Of a DNA stretch of 46,811 nucleotides, positions 39,801 through 46,811 are shown one piece after another. The notes under the pieces are model-generated. The model searched no databases. It was given only the letters and a program-made list of their open reading frames with translations, and was not told the DNA's origin. Both the position numbers and the translations under genes were made by a program. Position 1 is the stretch's first letter. Each line of letters opens with the position of its first letter. The DNA is from JANOAR01 sp031411235. GTDB lineage: Bacteria; Verrucomicrobiota; Verrucomicrobiia; Verrucomicrobiales; Verrucomicrobiaceae. Where the stretch lies: NCBI GenBank assembly GCA_031411235.1, contig JANOAR010000265.1, forward strand, positions 1 through 46,811, in the 5' to 3' direction.

Positions 39801-42800
39801 TCAGCCCCTCCGATACACCCTTCGCCGCCGCCTACCCTGCCACCGAGTTCGACAAGCTCGTTAACCCCAACCCACCCTCCCTGCCCAATGGCTGGGCGAC
39901 TGGCCCCTTCCGCTTCCGCATTGGCGACACCTCGGGCAACATCGGCCAAGGACCGCAACGCCCACCCAGTGTCTTCAACTGGTTCCTCCCTGACTACGTC
40001 GTCCCCGGCCCCATGGCCCAGGCAGGCCTCTTCGCCCCCGAGTTACAGATCTCCACCGAGTCCACCGAAGTCGCCAAGATCAATTGGCTCTGGACTTACA
40101 CTTGGGCCAACACCGTTGGTATGAGCACGCAGCCAGGCACGGACAGCAACGTTGCCGACTTCATCCTCAGCAACGGCTACGCCACTCCCGCCGTTCGCTT
40201 CTCCGCAGGCACCTTCACCTTCAATGATTCCAACTGGGCTACACCGCAAACCGTCACTGTCACCGCCAACAACAACAGCATCCTCGGCCTCGGCTTAGTC
40301 GGGAGCATCCAGTACACCTTGGGCGGCTCCACCAGCACCTTCGCCGGAGTCTCCGTGGCCCCTACCGCCATCACCATTAACGAAAACGATCTGATCAACG
40401 AAGGCCTCGTCATCGCCCAGACAAACGGCAGCACCTGGGTGCAGGAAAACGGCATCACGGATACCTTCACCGTCATGCTCAGCGCCCCGCCCATGGTCGG
40501 AGCCACCGTCACCGTCAACATGACCGTCGGTGCCCAAGTCACCCTGTCTGTCCCCTCGCTCGACTTCAACGACACCAACTGGAACACGCCTCAGATCGTT
40601 ACCCTCACCGCCGTCAATGACGCCACCAGCGAGCTAGCCGCCGCAGCCAATGACGCTGTTAGCTTCACCACCACCAGCGCCGCTGCCAACTACAACGGCC
40701 TCACCACGGCCTCGCTCACCGTCAACGTGATCGACAACGACGATGGTATCAACAGCTACGGCGTCCTCATCGCCGAGAGCGGCACCCCGGCTGCAACCGC
40801 CGTCGTAGAGACCGCAGCCACCTCAGGCACCGACATCGACAGCTACACCATCGTGCTGACCAAAGCCCCCTCAGCTTCCGTCAACGTGACCGTCACGCCC
40901 GCCAGCACACAGCTCGCACTCAGCACCACCGCTGCCGCGCCCACGACCTTCTCAACCCAAGGAGTCGCCGTCACGCGCAGCTTCACCACCGCCAACTGGT
41001 TCACGCCGCAGAACATCACCGTGCGCGGCTACAACGACGGCACCCATGAGGGCACCCACACCGCTCAGATCAACCACACCATCGGCACCACCGCAGGCGG
41101 CTACACCTCAGGCATGGTCATTCAGCCTGTCGTCGCCACCATCTCCGACATCAATACCACCGCAGGCAACCGCATCCTACTCGCCCACGTCGGTGGCAAT
41201 GAAACCCGCGTCGCTGAAGGCGGTAGTCTCTCCGACACCATCACCGTCCGCCTGCGCACCGCACCCACAGGCAACGTGACCGTCAACCTCGGCTCCAGCC
41301 AACTCCTCTGCAATCCCTCCGTCCTCACTTTCTCTCCCGCTGGCGTCGGCGCGGGCATCTGGAGCACAACTCAAACCGTCACCGTCACCGCCGTGGACGA
41401 CTTCGTTTATGAAGGCCTGCACAACAGCAGCATCATCGCCTACTCGATCAGCACGGACGCCAACTACTACAACTACGGCAGCACCAACGGCTACCTCGGA
41501 GCCACCCTCACAGGCACCATCATCGACAACGACCGCAGCCAAGTCATCGTCACCGAGAGCGGTGGCTCCACCGTCGTCGGCGAAGACGGCACCACGGACA
41601 CCTACACGCTCGTGCTCTCCCAGCTTCCTACCGCCAACGTCAGCATCGCCCTCACCCCGAGCAGCCAAGTCACCGTCACACCCGCTGGCCCCATCCTCTT
41701 CACCACCGCTAACTGGAATATCCCCCAGACCATCACCGTCGCCGCCGCCTTCGACACCACCGTCGAGACGGAAGCCCAGACCCTTGTCACCCATACCGTC
41801 ACCAGCACCGATGTGACCTATGGCGGCAGCACCGTCGCCATCGTCAATCCCACCATCAGCGACAATGAACTGCCAGCGACCATCACCCATACCAACGGCT
41901 TCACCACCGTCGCCGAAGGCGGTGCCGTTGGCACTACTGGCACCCCCCTTGTTTCAGACACCTTCACCGTCGTCCTCACCCGCGCTCCCAGCACGGGCAA
42001 CAACGTCACTGTTACCCTCGTCCCCGACGCCCAGACCACGGTTAACCCCAGCGTCCTCACCTTCACCCCCTCTGGCACAGGCATCTGGAGCACTGCCCAG
42101 ACCGTCACCGTCACCGCTGTGAACGACCTCGCTAACGAAGCCACCCCGCACAACGGCGTTATCAACCTCAATTTCGCCAGCGCCGACGCCTACTTCAACG
42201 GCACCAGCGCCCCGCCCATCGTTGTCGCCGTTAAAGACGACGAAGCCGATAACCCAGGCGTCAGCATCCTCGAAAGCGGCGGCACCACCAACGTCACCGA
42301 AGGTAGCACCACCGACACCTACACCGTCGTCCTCACCGAAGCTCCCACGGGCAACGTCGATGTCCTCGTCACCGGCAACAGCCAAGTCAATGTCAACAAA
42401 ACGAGCGGCACCGCTGCTGCCACCACCACGCTCAACTTCACCCCCTCGGGCACAGGTATCTGGAGCACCCCCCAGACCGTCACCGTCACCGCCATCAACG
42501 ACACCGTCGCCGAACTTCGCCACCTTGGAGCCATCACCCACAGCATCGCCGCCGCCAACTCCGACGCGGGCTACATTGGCCTCAACATCGCGGGCGTCAC
42601 CGCCATCGTCACCGACAACGATAACAGCGTCGCAGGCAACCGCGTCCAGATCACCGAGAGCAGCAGCAGCACCGTCGTCACCGAAGCCGGCGGCTCCGAC
42701 ACCTACACCGTCGTCCTCTCCCAACTCCCCACGGCCAACGTCGTCGTCACCCTCACGCCGAACAGCCAAATGCTTGTCTCGCCCGCCACCCTCACCTTCA

Positions 42801-44011
42801 CCACAGCCAACTGGAACGTCGCCCAAACCGTCACCGCCCGTGCCGTAGATGACTCACTCGTCGAATCCAGCCCTCACTTCGGTGGACTCATCGCCGCTAC
42901 TCCCCACTTCGGCACCATCACCCACAGTGCCGCCAGCACCGATGGCAACTACGGCGGCATCGCCATCGCCCCCGTCACCGCCAGCATCACCGACAACGAC
43001 AGCTACCGCGTCCTCTTCACCCCCTCGGGCGGCAGCACCAACTTAGCCGAAGGCGGAGCCACCGACACCTACACCATCGTCCTTAACCGCCAGCCCAGCG
43101 CCGATGTCACCGTCACCCTCGCTGCCAACACTCAGGCGTCCTTTAGCCCCGCTGGCCCCTTCACCTTTACCAATGCCGACTGGAGCACCCCACAAACGAT
43201 CACCGTCACCGCCATCGACGACACCGCCACCGAGAACATCCACACCACCAACATCGTCCACACCGTCGCCAGCCTCGATCCTTTCTTTGCCAACGCCTCG
43301 GTCGCCACTTTCAGCGCCAGCATCTTCGACAACGATGGCCCGCAAATCATCATCACCCCATCGGGCGGCAACACCACCGTCACCGAGGGCGGAGCCACCG
43401 ACACCTTCACCATCTCCCTCTCAGCGCCCCCCTCTGCTGGCACCACCCTCGACGTCAACCTCGTCGCCCCCTCCGTCATCATCCCCATCCCCCTCTACTC
43501 CAAGCAAGTCGGCTACTACACCACCGACCTCAGCGGTAGCAACCAGCAGCGAGACCGCATCGTGCTCGACTACACCGAGTCCATCGTCCTTTATCGCACC
43601 ACCTTCTACGCCAGCCTCACCACCCAGTACGGCGGCACCATCCCTGGCACCCCCGGCAGCACTCAAATTCAAACTGCCCACTGGGCCGCCACCAAGGCCA
43701 TCGTTAACCAAATGGATCTCTGGTGGACTGGCGGCAGCATGAAAGCCAAGTACCCCGACGCCCAACTCGTCGAGCCCAACGTCACCCCACCCGTTCCGCT
43801 CCCCGCGAACAACCCGCGCCAGACCATTCTCGAAGCCATCTACTACCTCAACGGAGCCACCAACAGCACGAGCACCACCCGCTACTCCGCCCAAGTCGCC
43901 TTCGACCCCAAAGCCCCGCCCACCGACACCTTAAACACCGACATCCGCGACCGTGCTCGCTACGCCGCCTACCTCCTCACCGTCTGCACCCCCGGCATCG
44001 TCGCCCATTAA
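36863..44011 (+). CDS. Giant exported DUF1800 protein split by Calx-beta-like repeats
   Basis: The product has 2382 residues with a signal peptide (residues 1-29, cut after LRA). A TSP3-like stretch (about 60-200), a Calx-beta-like region (about 215-340) and a CHRD-like domain (about 345-470, with GNLYIIVSSANYPNKEIFGY) come first. The DUF1800 domain begins near 487 (LDRDIYRFLGQCTFGATTAL, then YAREIMQLFSVGLI, ARVMTGFTHG) and runs to about 1105. About nine repeats of 120 residues follow (1110-2205), each ending near (N/I)W.TPQT(V/I)TVTA.(N/D)D. Residues about 2211-2382 resume the DUF1800 C-terminus (MDLWWTGGSMKAKYP, then RARYAAYLLTVCTPG). DUF1800 and DUF1501 proteins are co-encoded exported proteins of unknown reaction in many bacteria. 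The DUF1501 partner starts 48 bases later. Confidence 0.9.
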   Translation: MQSIQPRKISKLVALLVFVLMTLTTSLRAGTDYFSTAPGVGAPDTLCDVWQALYNGWGLAPNADEDKDGGTNFVESIAGTDPRNPSDTLRVGNTILSGNNVIFTFTSEAGKKYQVVSSDAPNGPTWTLVAGSALVPSTENAAQTIAITKPAGDRKFYKLETLDVDADGDGVSDWAERKTGMDPTVGTSPGNASGGVANDGDTLHSILSLTAAPGSVPAAFEKEGVAATVQVQRSFGTMPLTLTVSGAAGATDGDKASAASADYVFKNMANVTTNTVVIPANQGTPASPYDVVKVSPVADADVEVPEALKVTFNAVGASTGTTGASAVVSVKDADPTNPENRQLYVAYLGREAGTNSTGSGIATALANGDNDSASISLTFSNLSSTQNTAYLRIGNDLEILQLPLGQVAGETWQIRAKQFALTDQAMLDALQQGNLYIIVSSANYPNKEIFGYFNKATGSTTFDSANPSLVAPNYGTTNWQAPTGEALDRDIYRFLGQCTFGATTALHDEVLAEITAAGGNAITGYSNWLDKQYNPTLTPSADFTTLVMAADNEEFATRGNRPVTYNVDPQYFTSAYSVTYDANGKPSISTTANTTQINNNYPNTSANRRREWWTLVSQSKDQVRQRMAMALSEIVVISEVDQTVNDRHYGCAKYWDMLAAGAFGKYRTLLEQVTYSPIMGIYLSHISNRATYDAGGGLMVSPDENYAREIMQLFSVGLILRHPDGSLVLDIDGLPIATYDQTDITELARVMTGFTHGARHTYTAVPQWSGTAYSTSNQRVGTTIEYNGTTYTQQAQDGGHRFFQAPWMYPMKLLGRISTTTYHDFGAKTLFAGKAGSIVVPAQTITSMTDAQTHAAAVTDMTLAHNCLAGDPTSNNSYNGHPNTPVNICRWLIQRLVTSNPSAGYLYRVTSEYTATNGNLGAVLKKILLDYEARSLQLADTSIAAGKVREPILQFVSVLRALKAFSGAPLSILRDNPPPFSPSDTPFAAAYPATEFDKLVNPNPPSLPNGWATGPFRFRIGDTSGNIGQGPQRPPSVFNWFLPDYVVPGPMAQAGLFAPELQISTESTEVAKINWLWTYTWANTVGMSTQPGTDSNVADFILSNGYATPAVRFSAGTFTFNDSNWATPQTVTVTANNNSILGLGLVGSIQYTLGGSTSTFAGVSVAPTAITINENDLINEGLVIAQTNGSTWVQENGITDTFTVMLSAPPMVGATVTVNMTVGAQVTLSVPSLDFNDTNWNTPQIVTLTAVNDATSELAAAANDAVSFTTTSAAANYNGLTTASLTVNVIDNDDGINSYGVLIAESGTPAATAVVETAATSGTDIDSYTIVLTKAPSASVNVTVTPASTQLALSTTAAAPTTFSTQGVAVTRSFTTANWFTPQNITVRGYNDGTHEGTHTAQINHTIGTTAGGYTSGMVIQPVVATISDINTTAGNRILLAHVGGNETRVAEGGSLSDTITVRLRTAPTGNVTVNLGSSQLLCNPSVLTFSPAGVGAGIWSTTQTVTVTAVDDFVYEGLHNSSIIAYSISTDANYYNYGSTNGYLGATLTGTIIDNDRSQVIVTESGGSTVVGEDGTTDTYTLVLSQLPTANVSIALTPSSQVTVTPAGPILFTTANWNIPQTITVAAAFDTTVETEAQTLVTHTVTSTDVTYGGSTVAIVNPTISDNELPATITHTNGFTTVAEGGAVGTTGTPLVSDTFTVVLTRAPSTGNNVTVTLVPDAQTTVNPSVLTFTPSGTGIWSTAQTVTVTAVNDLANEATPHNGVINLNFASADAYFNGTSAPPIVVAVKDDEADNPGVSILESGGTTNVTEGSTTDTYTVVLTEAPTGNVDVLVTGNSQVNVNKTSGTAAATTTLNFTPSGTGIWSTPQTVTVTAINDTVAELRHLGAITHSIAAANSDAGYIGLNIAGVTAIVTDNDNSVAGNRVQITESSSSTVVTEAGGSDTYTVVLSQLPTANVVVTLTPNSQMLVSPATLTFTTANWNVAQTVTARAVDDSLVESSPHFGGLIAATPHFGTITHSAASTDGNYGGIAIAPVTASITDNDSYRVLFTPSGGSTNLAEGGATDTYTIVLNRQPSADVTVTLAANTQASFSPAGPFTFTNADWSTPQTITVTAIDDTATENIHTTNIVHTVASLDPFFANASVATFSASIFDNDGPQIIITPSGGNTTVTEGGATDTFTISLSAPPSAGTTLDVNLVAPSVIIPIPLYSKQVGYYTTDLSGSNQQRDRIVLDYTESIVLYRTTFYASLTTQYGGTIPGTPGSTQIQTAHWAATKAIVNQMDLWWTGGSMKAKYPDAQLVEPNVTPPVPLPANNPRQTILEAIYYLNGATNSTSTTRYSAQVAFDPKAPPTDTLNTDIRDRARYAAYLLTVCTPGIVAH

Positions 44012-44059
44012 AACCCGTCCGGCCTTCATCCTTCACCTTTATCCCTCCTCATTTCCGCC

Positions 44060-45886
44060 ATGAATCTGCTCCTCCGCAAAACTGAAGACCGCAGCAAGCC
44101 CAACCGCCGTGACTTCATGCTCCAGTCCACCGCTGCTGGACTCGGCATCACCAGCATCGTCAACACCATCTCCCAGCTCAAGCTCATCGGTGCTGCCTCT
44201 GCTCAGGTTGCCCCCACCGACTACAAAGCCCTCGTCTGCGTCTTCCTCAACGGCGGCAACGACTCCAACAACTTCCTCGTCCCCGCAGGTGGCTCCAGCG
44301 CCGCTCGCACCGACTACTTCAATGGGCGCGGCGGCAACATCAGCGGCACCGACATCTCGGGCGGCGGAGCCCTCACCATCGCCAACAGCCTCTTCACCTA
44401 CACCCCGACCAACGCCCAGAACGGCTATTGGAACGGCAGCACCGTCAGCCAGGCTCAAGTCACCTCCGTCATCAACGCCCAAAACGGAGCCCTCGGCACC
44501 AACGCCGCCAGCGCCTTCGATCCCCCCAACCGCACCAACTACACCCAGGGCAACATGGCCCTGCACCCCGGAGCCTACCCCCTCGCGGGCTTATTTGAGG
44601 CAGGCGAACTCGCCGTCGTGGCCAACATAGGCACCCTCACCGGCACCAGCGTTACCCGAGCCAACTTCAGCAGCGCCGCCACCTCCAAGCCCCCGCAGCT
44701 TTTCTCCCACTCCGACCAGCAGACTCAGTGGCAATCCTCCATCCCCGACCGCCCCTTCACCAGCGGCTGGGGTGGCCGTGTCGCCGACCTCCTCACGGGT
44801 ATGAACAGCGGCGACCTCTCCCTCTCGGTCTCCATCGCTGGCGTCAATAGCTTCCAAGTCGGCCTCAACGAAAAGCCCTACTTCATGTCCTCCTCGGGCT
44901 CCGTCTCCTCCCTCTCAGGCTACGGCTCCCCCTACACCAGCGCCCTGCGCAACACCGCCCTCAACCCCGACTACACCAACCCTGGCACCCTCGGAGCCAC
45001 CAAGTACAACCCCCTCGCTCCCCTCGGCACCAGCAGCGACCCCCTTGCCAGCACCAACTACCAAAACAACGCCGCTGGCTACCGCCTCCGCGCCATCGAG
45101 CAAGTGCTCGCCATGAGCCACAGCAACCTCTTCGACCAAACCTACAACGACGTGCCCAAAAACGCCCGCGTCACCGAAGGCCTCGTCGGCGGAGCCCTCG
45201 CCCAGACCCTCACCCCCAACCCCACCCTCGACGCCCATTTCAACAACTGGTTCCCCGCCAACCTCTTCAACCCCCAAGTCACCGACTTCGGCAACCAGCT
45301 GAAAACCGTCGCCCGCATGATCGCGGGGCGCTCCCTTCTGAGCAACAACCGCCAAATCTTCTTCGTCCAACTCGGCGGCTGGGACACCCACACCTCGCAA
45401 ATCCCCAGCACCAGTACCACCGCTGGCCACTACGGCCTCATCAACCAACTCTCCCGTGGCCTGCGCGCCTTCTACGACGCCATGAATGCCCTCGGCATGT
45501 GGAACAACGTCATCGCCTTCACCGCCTCCGACTTCAACCGCACCTTCAACCCCAATAAAAACGACAGCACAGGCGGCTCTGACCACGCCTGGGGTGGCCA
45601 TTCCTTCATCATGGGCGGGGCCGTCAAAGGCCGCAACATCTACGGGCGCTTCCCCGACTGCACCAAAAATGGCGGCATCGACGCCACCGGCTCCAGCGGA
45701 CGCTGGATCCCCAGCACCTCCGTCGATCAATACGCCGCCCTCATCGCCAAGTGGTTTGGCGTATCCGATGGTCAACTCGGCAATGTCTTCCCCAACCTCG
45801 GTCGCTTCATGCCCAACGGCATCGGCACCAGCGAACTCGTCGCGAAGAACCTCGACATCATCGACTACACCGTCCAAGGAGCCTGA
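44060..45886 (+). CDS. DUF1501 protein with Tat signal
   Basis: The product has 608 residues. The N-terminus carries a twin-arginine signal (NRRDFMLQSTAAGLGITSI), so it is exported folded. The mature part shows DUF1501 signatures: LVCVFLNGGNDSNNFLVP, GNMALHPGAYPLAGLFEAGE, VVANIGTLTG, LFSHSDQQTQWQSS, ARMIAGRSLL, FFVQLGGWDTHTSQ, TASDFNRTFNPN and HAWGGHSFIMGG, with a metalloenzyme-like spread of His and Asp residues. The family is related to alkaline-phosphatase-type fold sulfatases, but its substrate is unknown. It sits directly after DUF1800, its standard partner. There is no Shine-Dalgarno sequence. Confidence 0.95.
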   Translation: MNLLLRKTEDRSKPNRRDFMLQSTAAGLGITSIVNTISQLKLIGAASAQVAPTDYKALVCVFLNGGNDSNNFLVPAGGSSAARTDYFNGRGGNISGTDISGGGALTIANSLFTYTPTNAQNGYWNGSTVSQAQVTSVINAQNGALGTNAASAFDPPNRTNYTQGNMALHPGAYPLAGLFEAGELAVVANIGTLTGTSVTRANFSSAATSKPPQLFSHSDQQTQWQSSIPDRPFTSGWGGRVADLLTGMNSGDLSLSVSIAGVNSFQVGLNEKPYFMSSSGSVSSLSGYGSPYTSALRNTALNPDYTNPGTLGATKYNPLAPLGTSSDPLASTNYQNNAAGYRLRAIEQVLAMSHSNLFDQTYNDVPKNARVTEGLVGGALAQTLTPNPTLDAHFNNWFPANLFNPQVTDFGNQLKTVARMIAGRSLLSNNRQIFFVQLGGWDTHTSQIPSTSTTAGHYGLINQLSRGLRAFYDAMNALGMWNNVIAFTASDFNRTFNPNKNDSTGGSDHAWGGHSFIMGGAVKGRNIYGRFPDCTKNGGIDATGSSGRWIPSTSVDQYAALIAKWFGVSDGQLGNVFPNLGRFMPNGIGTSELVAKNLDIIDYTVQGA

Positions 45887-45904
45887 GCCAGCTAGCTCCC
45901 CGCC

Positions 45905-46456
45905 ATGCCCGCTGCGACAAGTCCCCGCCCGCTCATCATCGCCGCGCTGGTCATCCTCGTCGTGGTGATCGGCTACCTGCTCCTCGACACCCCCGCGCCC
46001 GAGATTGCTGCCCCCGCACCCACCCAGAAGTCGAAGCCCGCAGCGCAGACCTCCCAGCCCGGCTTTGGCTCCAGCCCTGCCACCACTCAGCCTAGTCCCA
46101 GCAAGGTCTATATCGACCCCACCAACCTAGCCAAAGCCGACCAACTCAACGCCCCCGACCGCACCGCACAGGACGACCTGCAAATCGTCACCGACTTCAT
46201 CGGCATCTACCGCACCGCCTATGGCGGCAACCCCATCGGCCAGAACGAAGACATCACCGCCGCCCTCACGGGCAATGCTGGGCAAACAGGCCGCGTCTTC
46301 CCCCCCAACAGCCCCGCCATCCGCAACGGCCAGCTCACCGACCGCTGGGGCAGCCCCTATTGGTTTCACCCGCAGTCCGGCTTCAAAATGGAAATCCGCT
46401 CGCGCGGCCCCGACAAAGAGCTGTTCACCGCCGACGACATCATCTTCAACCCATGA
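45905..46456 (+). CDS. Membrane-anchored pseudopilin-like protein
   Basis: The product has 183 residues. One N-terminal membrane segment (about 9-28, LIIAALVILVVVIGYLLLDT) is followed by a Pro/Ala/Gln-rich linker (about 30-70) and a small domain. Its end, DRWGSPYWFHPQSGFKMEIR then SRGPDKELFTADDI, follows the C-terminal pattern of GspG-like pseudopilins (W.G.PY..., GPD...G...DDI). The usual pilin peptidase site is absent, so it is not a normal pilin. It starts 18 bases after the DUF1501 stop and is probably in the same operon. A structural role at the envelope is inferred; the reaction is unknown. Confidence 0.6.
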   Translation: MPAATSPRPLIIAALVILVVVIGYLLLDTPAPEIAAPAPTQKSKPAAQTSQPGFGSSPATTQPSPSKVYIDPTNLAKADQLNAPDRTAQDDLQIVTDFIGIYRTAYGGNPIGQNEDITAALTGNAGQTGRVFPPNSPAIRNGQLTDRWGSPYWFHPQSGFKMEIRSRGPDKELFTADDIIFNP

Positions 46457-46811
46457 TCCGAAAACCAGCCGTTGATGGTTTGATGGCTGATTGGCCTCCA
46501 GGCGGTAGGTGGGGGAGGTGCAAGGTGTTGGCTGGGAGGCTTTCCTGTTGAGTTGTCAAGAATCGCCCCTGTGCCTTTCCTGCTTTTCTGCGTAACAGGG
46601 GGCATGTGAATCCTGTTGCCTGATTCTCATTATTCTACGTCGGTTCATTGAATTACTGGAATCTTGCGAAATGATTCGCCTTCTCTGAAAAAACACCGTC
46701 AAGGGAAAAGTGCTTGGATTCTTGGTTTTGCAGGCTTTGCAGCATCAAAGGCATTCCCTCCGTGTTATTCCGTGTCTATTAGTTTGGATGAGCATCAAGG
46801 TGTAATTCAAC
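46457..46811. other. Gene-free right end
   Basis: No gene seen in the last 355 bases. There is a weak inverted repeat (CCCCTGT / ACAGGGG at 46566-46572 and 46595-46601) and a CCGTGTTATTCCGTGT phrase at about 46760 related to the dispersed element at 27504-27642. The next gene probably starts beyond the window. Confidence 0.5.

Overview
The window looks like chromosomal DNA from a high-GC member of the Verrucomicrobia (Prosthecobacter/Verrucomicrobium-like). This is an inference from the gene families: a paired DUF1800 and DUF1501 gene, ThuA-domain and NHL-type exported proteins, a beta-helix protein, a giant thrombospondin type 3 (TSP3) repeat protein, a membrane Ser/Thr kinase with a long C-terminal TPR region, and Rex. 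Most genes lack a recognisable Shine-Dalgarno sequence. I saw no rRNA, tRNA, transposase, CRISPR array or phage gene.

Left part (1-9.5 kb): the 3' part of a thioester-containing alpha-2-macroglobulin gene; an 824-bp gene-free stretch holding sixteen 21-bp tandem repeats; then, on the minus strand, an HTTM-like membrane protein, a membrane-anchored leucine-rich-repeat protein, a 144-bp nested inverted repeat and a small Cys-rich exported protein.

Centre (9.7-19.9 kb): the most striking locus, read as a polymorphic toxin-immunity system on the minus strand. A 2921-residue exported protein carries TSP3 repeats (including eight copies of a Trp-centred module of about 60 residues), TPRs, a region with about 60 cysteines, a Gly/Pro linker, a pretoxin Hint domain ending in VHN, and a 152-residue HNH/EndoVII-like nuclease tip. 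Three candidate immunity genes follow directly: two DUF2019 paralogues and one Imm11/DUF1629-like gene. The tip and the immunity genes are visibly AT-richer than the rest, as expected for an exchanged cassette. One DUF2019 paralogue has an in-frame TGA exactly where the other has a Cys codon.

Middle-right (20.4-33.5 kb): an Fn3 protein, an 8-bp minisatellite in front of a lipoprotein-kinase pair, a beta-helix protein, a ThuA protein, a family 4-like uracil-DNA glycosylase lacking two of the four expected Fe-S cysteines, Rex, then a plus-strand operon of a small protein, dTMP kinase and glucose-1-phosphate thymidylyltransferase (dTTP supply and dTDP-sugar synthesis). That operon ends in a perfect 15-bp-stem hairpin inside the last codons of rfbA, facing an NHL-type beta-propeller gene.

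Right part (33.7-46.8 kb): a secreted agmatine-deiminase-like protein, an ECF sigma factor with an overlapping single-pass membrane protein (candidate anti-sigma) and an exported helical protein, then a 2382-residue DUF1800 protein whose domain is split by about nine Calx-beta-like repeats, its DUF1501 Tat partner, and a pseudopilin-like membrane-anchored protein. The last 355 bases hold no gene that I can see.
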